The position numbers were made by a program, and so were the translations under genes. The notes beneath the pieces are model-generated. The model saw only the letters and a list, made by a program, of their open reading frames with translations. It was not told the origin of the DNA and ran no database searches. Shown one piece after another: positions 62,054 through 64,000 of a stretch of 64,000 bases of DNA (position 1 is the first letter of the stretch; every line of letters begins with the position of its first letter). Source of the DNA: Actinomadura pelletieri DSM 43383 (GTDB lineage Bacteria; Actinomycetota; Actinomycetes; Streptosporangiales; Streptosporangiaceae); assembly GCF_003634705.1 (NCBI RefSeq), contig NZ_RBWU01000006.1:496001-560000 (forward strand), in the 5' to 3' direction.

Positions 62054-62152
62054 ATGAGCGGGATGGTGAACGCCGGGATACTCGTCGGATTCCTCGGGTT
62101 CATGGCGGTCACCGCCGTGTTCCTCGTGATCCGCCTGGCCCGTCTGAGATAG
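62054..62152 (+). CDS. Possible 32-aa single-TM micro-protein
   Basis: ATG to TAG encodes 32 residues, mostly one membrane helix (GILVGFLGFMAVTAVFLVIR), ending in a basic tail RLARLR, which fits a positive-inside anchor. No clear ribosome site. Not overlapped by another gene and placed neatly between two minus-strand genes. Real expression is uncertain. Confidence 0.4.
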   Translation: MSGMVNAGILVGFLGFMAVTAVFLVIRLARLR

Positions 62153-62158
62153 GGCGGG

Positions 62159-62815
62159 TCAGTCCCCGTAGTAGATGTGGTTGACGAGGACGATCACGCC
62201 GCAGATGAGGACGATGAGCGATCCGCCGCCGTAGCCGATGCCCATGAACATCACCGCACGCCGCTGGAACTCCCGCCGCGTCCGCGTGGTGATGCTGTAC
62301 TGGCCGGTCTCCTTGTCCTTGCCGATGGACCCGCCCGTCGACGTGCCGAGGACGTACAGGGGACCGTCGGCCGGCAGGATCCACTCCTCGTAGCGGTACT
62401 CCGCGACCTCCTCGTTCAGGCCGGGCAGGTTCCCGTTGTGGGCTCGCCGCTCGTCCATCGTCTGGACGGGCGCGTCCACGGCCGCGTTCTCCGGGACGAT
62501 GGTCAGGTGCCCTGTCTTGTCCTGGAGGTAGAAGGGCGCCTTGGACTTCTCGTCGACGAAGACGCGCTTGCCGCCCGCCTTGGTCTTGGCCGTGGCCTTG
62601 ATCTTGTACCAGGCGCACGGCGTCCCGGAGAACGGCGCGGGCTGGACGGCGAGGGCCGTCCCGGTCACCTGGCAGGGAACGCCGTCGTGAAGGGCGGCGA
62701 CCCCGGCGCAGTTCGTCAGGGTGCCGCGCCGCAGATTGCGGAAACGGATCCGCCAGACCCAGCCCGCGGCCAGCAGAACGGAGGCGATGATGAGCGGGAG
62801 GAGCAGGACCACCAT
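62159..62815 (-). CDS. GIDE-domain-like two-TM membrane protein
   Basis: 218 residues from ATG 62815. N-terminal TM (MVVLLLPLIIASVLLAAGW), then a middle domain CQVTGTALAVQPAPFSGTPCAWYK, which has the look of GIDE domains known from MUL1-type proteins. A TM helix (VLICGVIVLVNHIYYGD) follows at the C-terminus. No RING finger. ATG 62941 would add 42 residues without a ribosome site and would overlap the start of the next gene, so the shorter form is preferred. Confidence 0.75.
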   Translation of the reverse strand: MVVLLLPLIIASVLLAAGWVWRIRFRNLRRGTLTNCAGVAALHDGVPCQVTGTALAVQPAPFSGTPCAWYKIKATAKTKAGGKRVFVDEKSKAPFYLQDKTGHLTIVPENAAVDAPVQTMDERRAHNGNLPGLNEEVAEYRYEEWILPADGPLYVLGTSTGGSIGKDKETGQYSITTRTRREFQRRAVMFMGIGYGGGSLIVLICGVIVLVNHIYYGD

Positions 62816-62939
62816 GAGGCTTGACACGTTCCAATGATTCGGAAGACGCGCGGTTCCGGACAGGGACGCAGGTCCCGAGTTCGCCGGGGGCACGACACCG
62901 GGACGCGCCGCGCCGCCTGCCCCACTACCCTCGGTGCTC

Positions 62940-63425
62940 ATGGATCCTGAGCTGCACCCGGACCTTGAGCCGCTGAAGTTCCTCCTCGGCACGTGGGAGG
63001 GCGCCGGAGTCGGCGGCTATCCCACGATCGAGTCGTTCAACTTCGGGCAGGAGCTGTCCTTCACCCACAACGGGAAGCCCTTCCTCATCTACGCGAGCCG
63101 GACCTGGCTGATCGAAGAGGACGGCACGCTCGGGCGTCCGCTGGCGGTGGAGACGGGGTACTGGAGGCCGCGTCCCGACAACAGGGTCGAGGTCACGCTG
63201 GCGCACCCGACGGGCATCGTGGAGATCTACGTCGGCACGGTCGCGTTCAGCCGGGTGGAGTTGCAGACGGACGTCGTCGCCCGCACCGAGTCGGCCAAGG
63301 AGGTGACCGCCGGGCACCGCCTGTACGGCATGATCGGCGAGGATCTCGGCTGGGCCTACGACATGGCGGCGATGGGGGAGAAGCTCCAGTCGCACGTGTC
63401 GGCGCAACTGAAGCGGGTGGGCTGA
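62940..63425 (+). CDS. Nitrobindin-type heme-binding protein (FABP-like beta barrel)
   Basis: 161 residues. LLGTWEGAGVGGYPTIESF at the start (GxWxGxG of nitrobindins), ETGYWRPRPDN in the middle and DMAAMGEKLQSHVSAQLKR at the C-terminus, where the His is the likely heme ligand. Nitrobindins are ten-stranded barrels that bind ferric heme and react with NO or peroxynitrite. An in-frame GTG at 62934 is an alternative start. Confidence 0.88.
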   Translation: MDPELHPDLEPLKFLLGTWEGAGVGGYPTIESFNFGQELSFTHNGKPFLIYASRTWLIEEDGTLGRPLAVETGYWRPRPDNRVEVTLAHPTGIVEIYVGTVAFSRVELQTDVVARTESAKEVTAGHRLYGMIGEDLGWAYDMAAMGEKLQSHVSAQLKRVG

Positions 63426-63437
63426 GAAATGAACGAT

Positions 63438-63504
63438 CCCCGGACCTTCCCGCCGTTTCGGGGGCGGGGCGATGGACAGGACGGGTCCATCGGTCCGGGG
63501 ACCG
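63438..63504 (-). ncRNA. Candidate three-way-junction RNA element
   Basis: Stems seen by eye: outer CCCCGGAC (63438-63445) with GTCCGGGG (63493-63500); inner CCCGCC/GGCGGG (63449-63454, 63463-63468); inner CGATGGAC/GTCCATCG (63470-63477, 63485-63492). A competing hairpin CGGTCC-GG-GGACCG (63491-63504) excludes the outer stem. Strand is assumed minus because of the leader ORF upstream on that strand. On the plus strand the same bases would be the 3' end of the nitrobindin mRNA and could be its terminator. Confidence 0.35.
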
Positions 63505-63584
63505 GGTAACTGCCTGGGATTCGCCGGTCACCGTCGCGACCGGTTGCCACCGCCGGGGGCGGCGGCGCCGAGGCGGAACGGCGA

Positions 63585-63623
63585 CTAGCGGACAGCCACC
63601 TCGCGAGTCCTAAGATCAACCAT
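63585..63623 (-). CDS. 12-codon leader-type ORF
   Basis: ATG (63623) to TAG reads MVDLRTREVAVR. It is preceded by AAAGGAGGTGGTCC, a near-perfect complement of the 16S rRNA 3' end, with normal spacing. Such a strong site before so short an ORF suggests a leader peptide or an RNA in which translation matters more than the product. No minus-strand gene follows until 62815, so the target is unclear. Confidence 0.45.
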   Translation of the reverse strand: MVDLRTREVAVR

Positions 63624-63752
63624 GTCTTGGACCACCTCCTTTCGCGCGTACTCCGCACGTTATGTGAGGCCCGCGCGGCCGGGCAAGCGGTTTTTTCCGC
63701 CGACCGGACGTCGCCGGTGAGGTTCCGGGCCGGCGGGATCTAGACTCGTGAC

Positions 63753-64000
63753 ATGGTCGAATCGTGGCAGGAGGAGCTGCGGGCGAAGGGGTACCGGGTC
63801 ACCCCCCAGCGCCAGCTGGTCCTCGAAGCGGTCACCAACCTGGAGCACGCGACCCCGGAAGAGATCTGCGCCGAGGTGCAGCGCACCGCCCGCGGTGTGA
63901 ACATCTCCACCGTGTACCGGACGCTGGAACTGCTCGAAGAGCTCGGGCTGGTCAAGCACGCACATCTCGGGCACGGCCCGCCGAACTACCACCTTGCGGC
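63753..64000 (+). CDS. Fur-family metalloregulator, 3'-truncated by window end
   Basis: The first 82 residues are visible. KGYRVTPQRQLVLEAV, then EHATPEEICAEVQ and VNISTVYRTLELLEELGLVKHAHLGHG form the winged-helix DNA-binding domain of Fur/Zur/PerR proteins. Metal ligands of the C-terminal domain lie outside, so the metal cannot be named. The frame is open at the end of the window. Confidence 0.95.
   Translation, partial: MVESWQEELRAKGYRVTPQRQLVLEAVTNLEHATPEEICAEVQRTARGVNISTVYRTLELLEELGLVKHAHLGHGPPNYHLA

Larger units (their letters stand above)
63426..63752. other. Intergenic region with strong RNA-structure potential and a leader-type ORF
   Basis: 327 nt between nitrobindin and Fur genes. 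It holds several perfect stems (detailed in the entry at 63438-63504), a GCCGCC..GGCGG-type hairpin around 63545-63575 and a minus-strand 12-codon ORF with an ideal ribosome site at 63585-63642. It also contains the upstream region of the Fur-family gene. Confidence 0.7.

Noticed and set aside
63625..63643. 16S rRNA 3' end (GGACCACCTCCTTTC)
   Set aside because: Only about 14 nt match the anti-Shine-Dalgarno end. On the other strand it is a ribosome binding site before a short ORF. No rRNA body is present.

Overview
The window is high-GC, densely coded actinobacterial DNA. A type VII (ESX) secretion locus, an arabinogalactan-style galactofuranose locus (glf, glfT2, a glfT1-like gene, wzm/wzt), MurT/GatD, an LCP ligase and many GTG/TTG starts point to a Streptosporangiales-type actinomycete such as Actinomadura. 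That placement is inferred from gene content. There are no rRNA or tRNA genes, insertion sequences or CRISPR arrays. The first gene (eccD) and the last (Fur family) run off the window.

Region 1 (1-13.8 kb) is an ESX locus: partial eccD, eccB, two WXG100 proteins, two further likely substrates or chaperone-like proteins, four tandem mycosin proteases, and an EspI-like ParA ATPase. The mycosin array is unusual. Each spacer between copies holds a decayed fragment of the 3' end of the gene that lies before the first mycosin. The three fragments share a TGG-to-TGA change, so a unit of about 1.7 kb [ghost + mycosin] was amplified after the ghost had already decayed. Copies 2-4 are nearly identical in their C-terminal 200 residues but divergent in the protease domain.

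Region 2 (13.8-20.6 kb) holds membrane or hypothetical proteins (one with a DUF1266-like C-terminus), an LCP ligase and a family 2 glycosyltransferase. Region 3 (20.6-42 kb) is a surface-glycan locus. On the minus strand are a large membrane-anchored beta-propeller protein, a lipoprotein sulfatase, a GlfT1-like transferase and two sulfotransferase-like proteins, one with a destroyed PAPS loop. A GH43 enzyme lies on the plus strand between them. Divergent from these is an 8-gene plus-strand operon: glf, glfT2, wzm, wzt, a HAD protein, two methyltransferase-like proteins and a DUF2142 membrane protein. Together they suggest a galactofuranan that is made, exported, attached to the wall and possibly sulfated.

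Region 4 (42.3-52.6 kb) is the least explained part and the best candidate for an undescribed system. It contains a membrane protein resembling an ATPase without nucleotide-binding motifs, a HerA/VirB4-type ATPase, a multi-pass membrane protein and a small coiled-coil protein. The last two share a Gly/Gln-rich motif, at the C-terminus of one and the N-terminus of the next. Facing them are two paralogous zinc-ribbon/Pro-rich/single-TM proteins.

Region 5 (52.9-64 kb) is mostly core: murT-gatD, a flavin-oxidase-fold protein, a PepSY protein, a two-component system whose regulator ends in a perfect tandem repeat, an SDR, TerC, a DsrE-like protein, a GIDE-domain protein, nitrobindin, a tiny leader-type ORF in structured DNA, and a Fur-family regulator.
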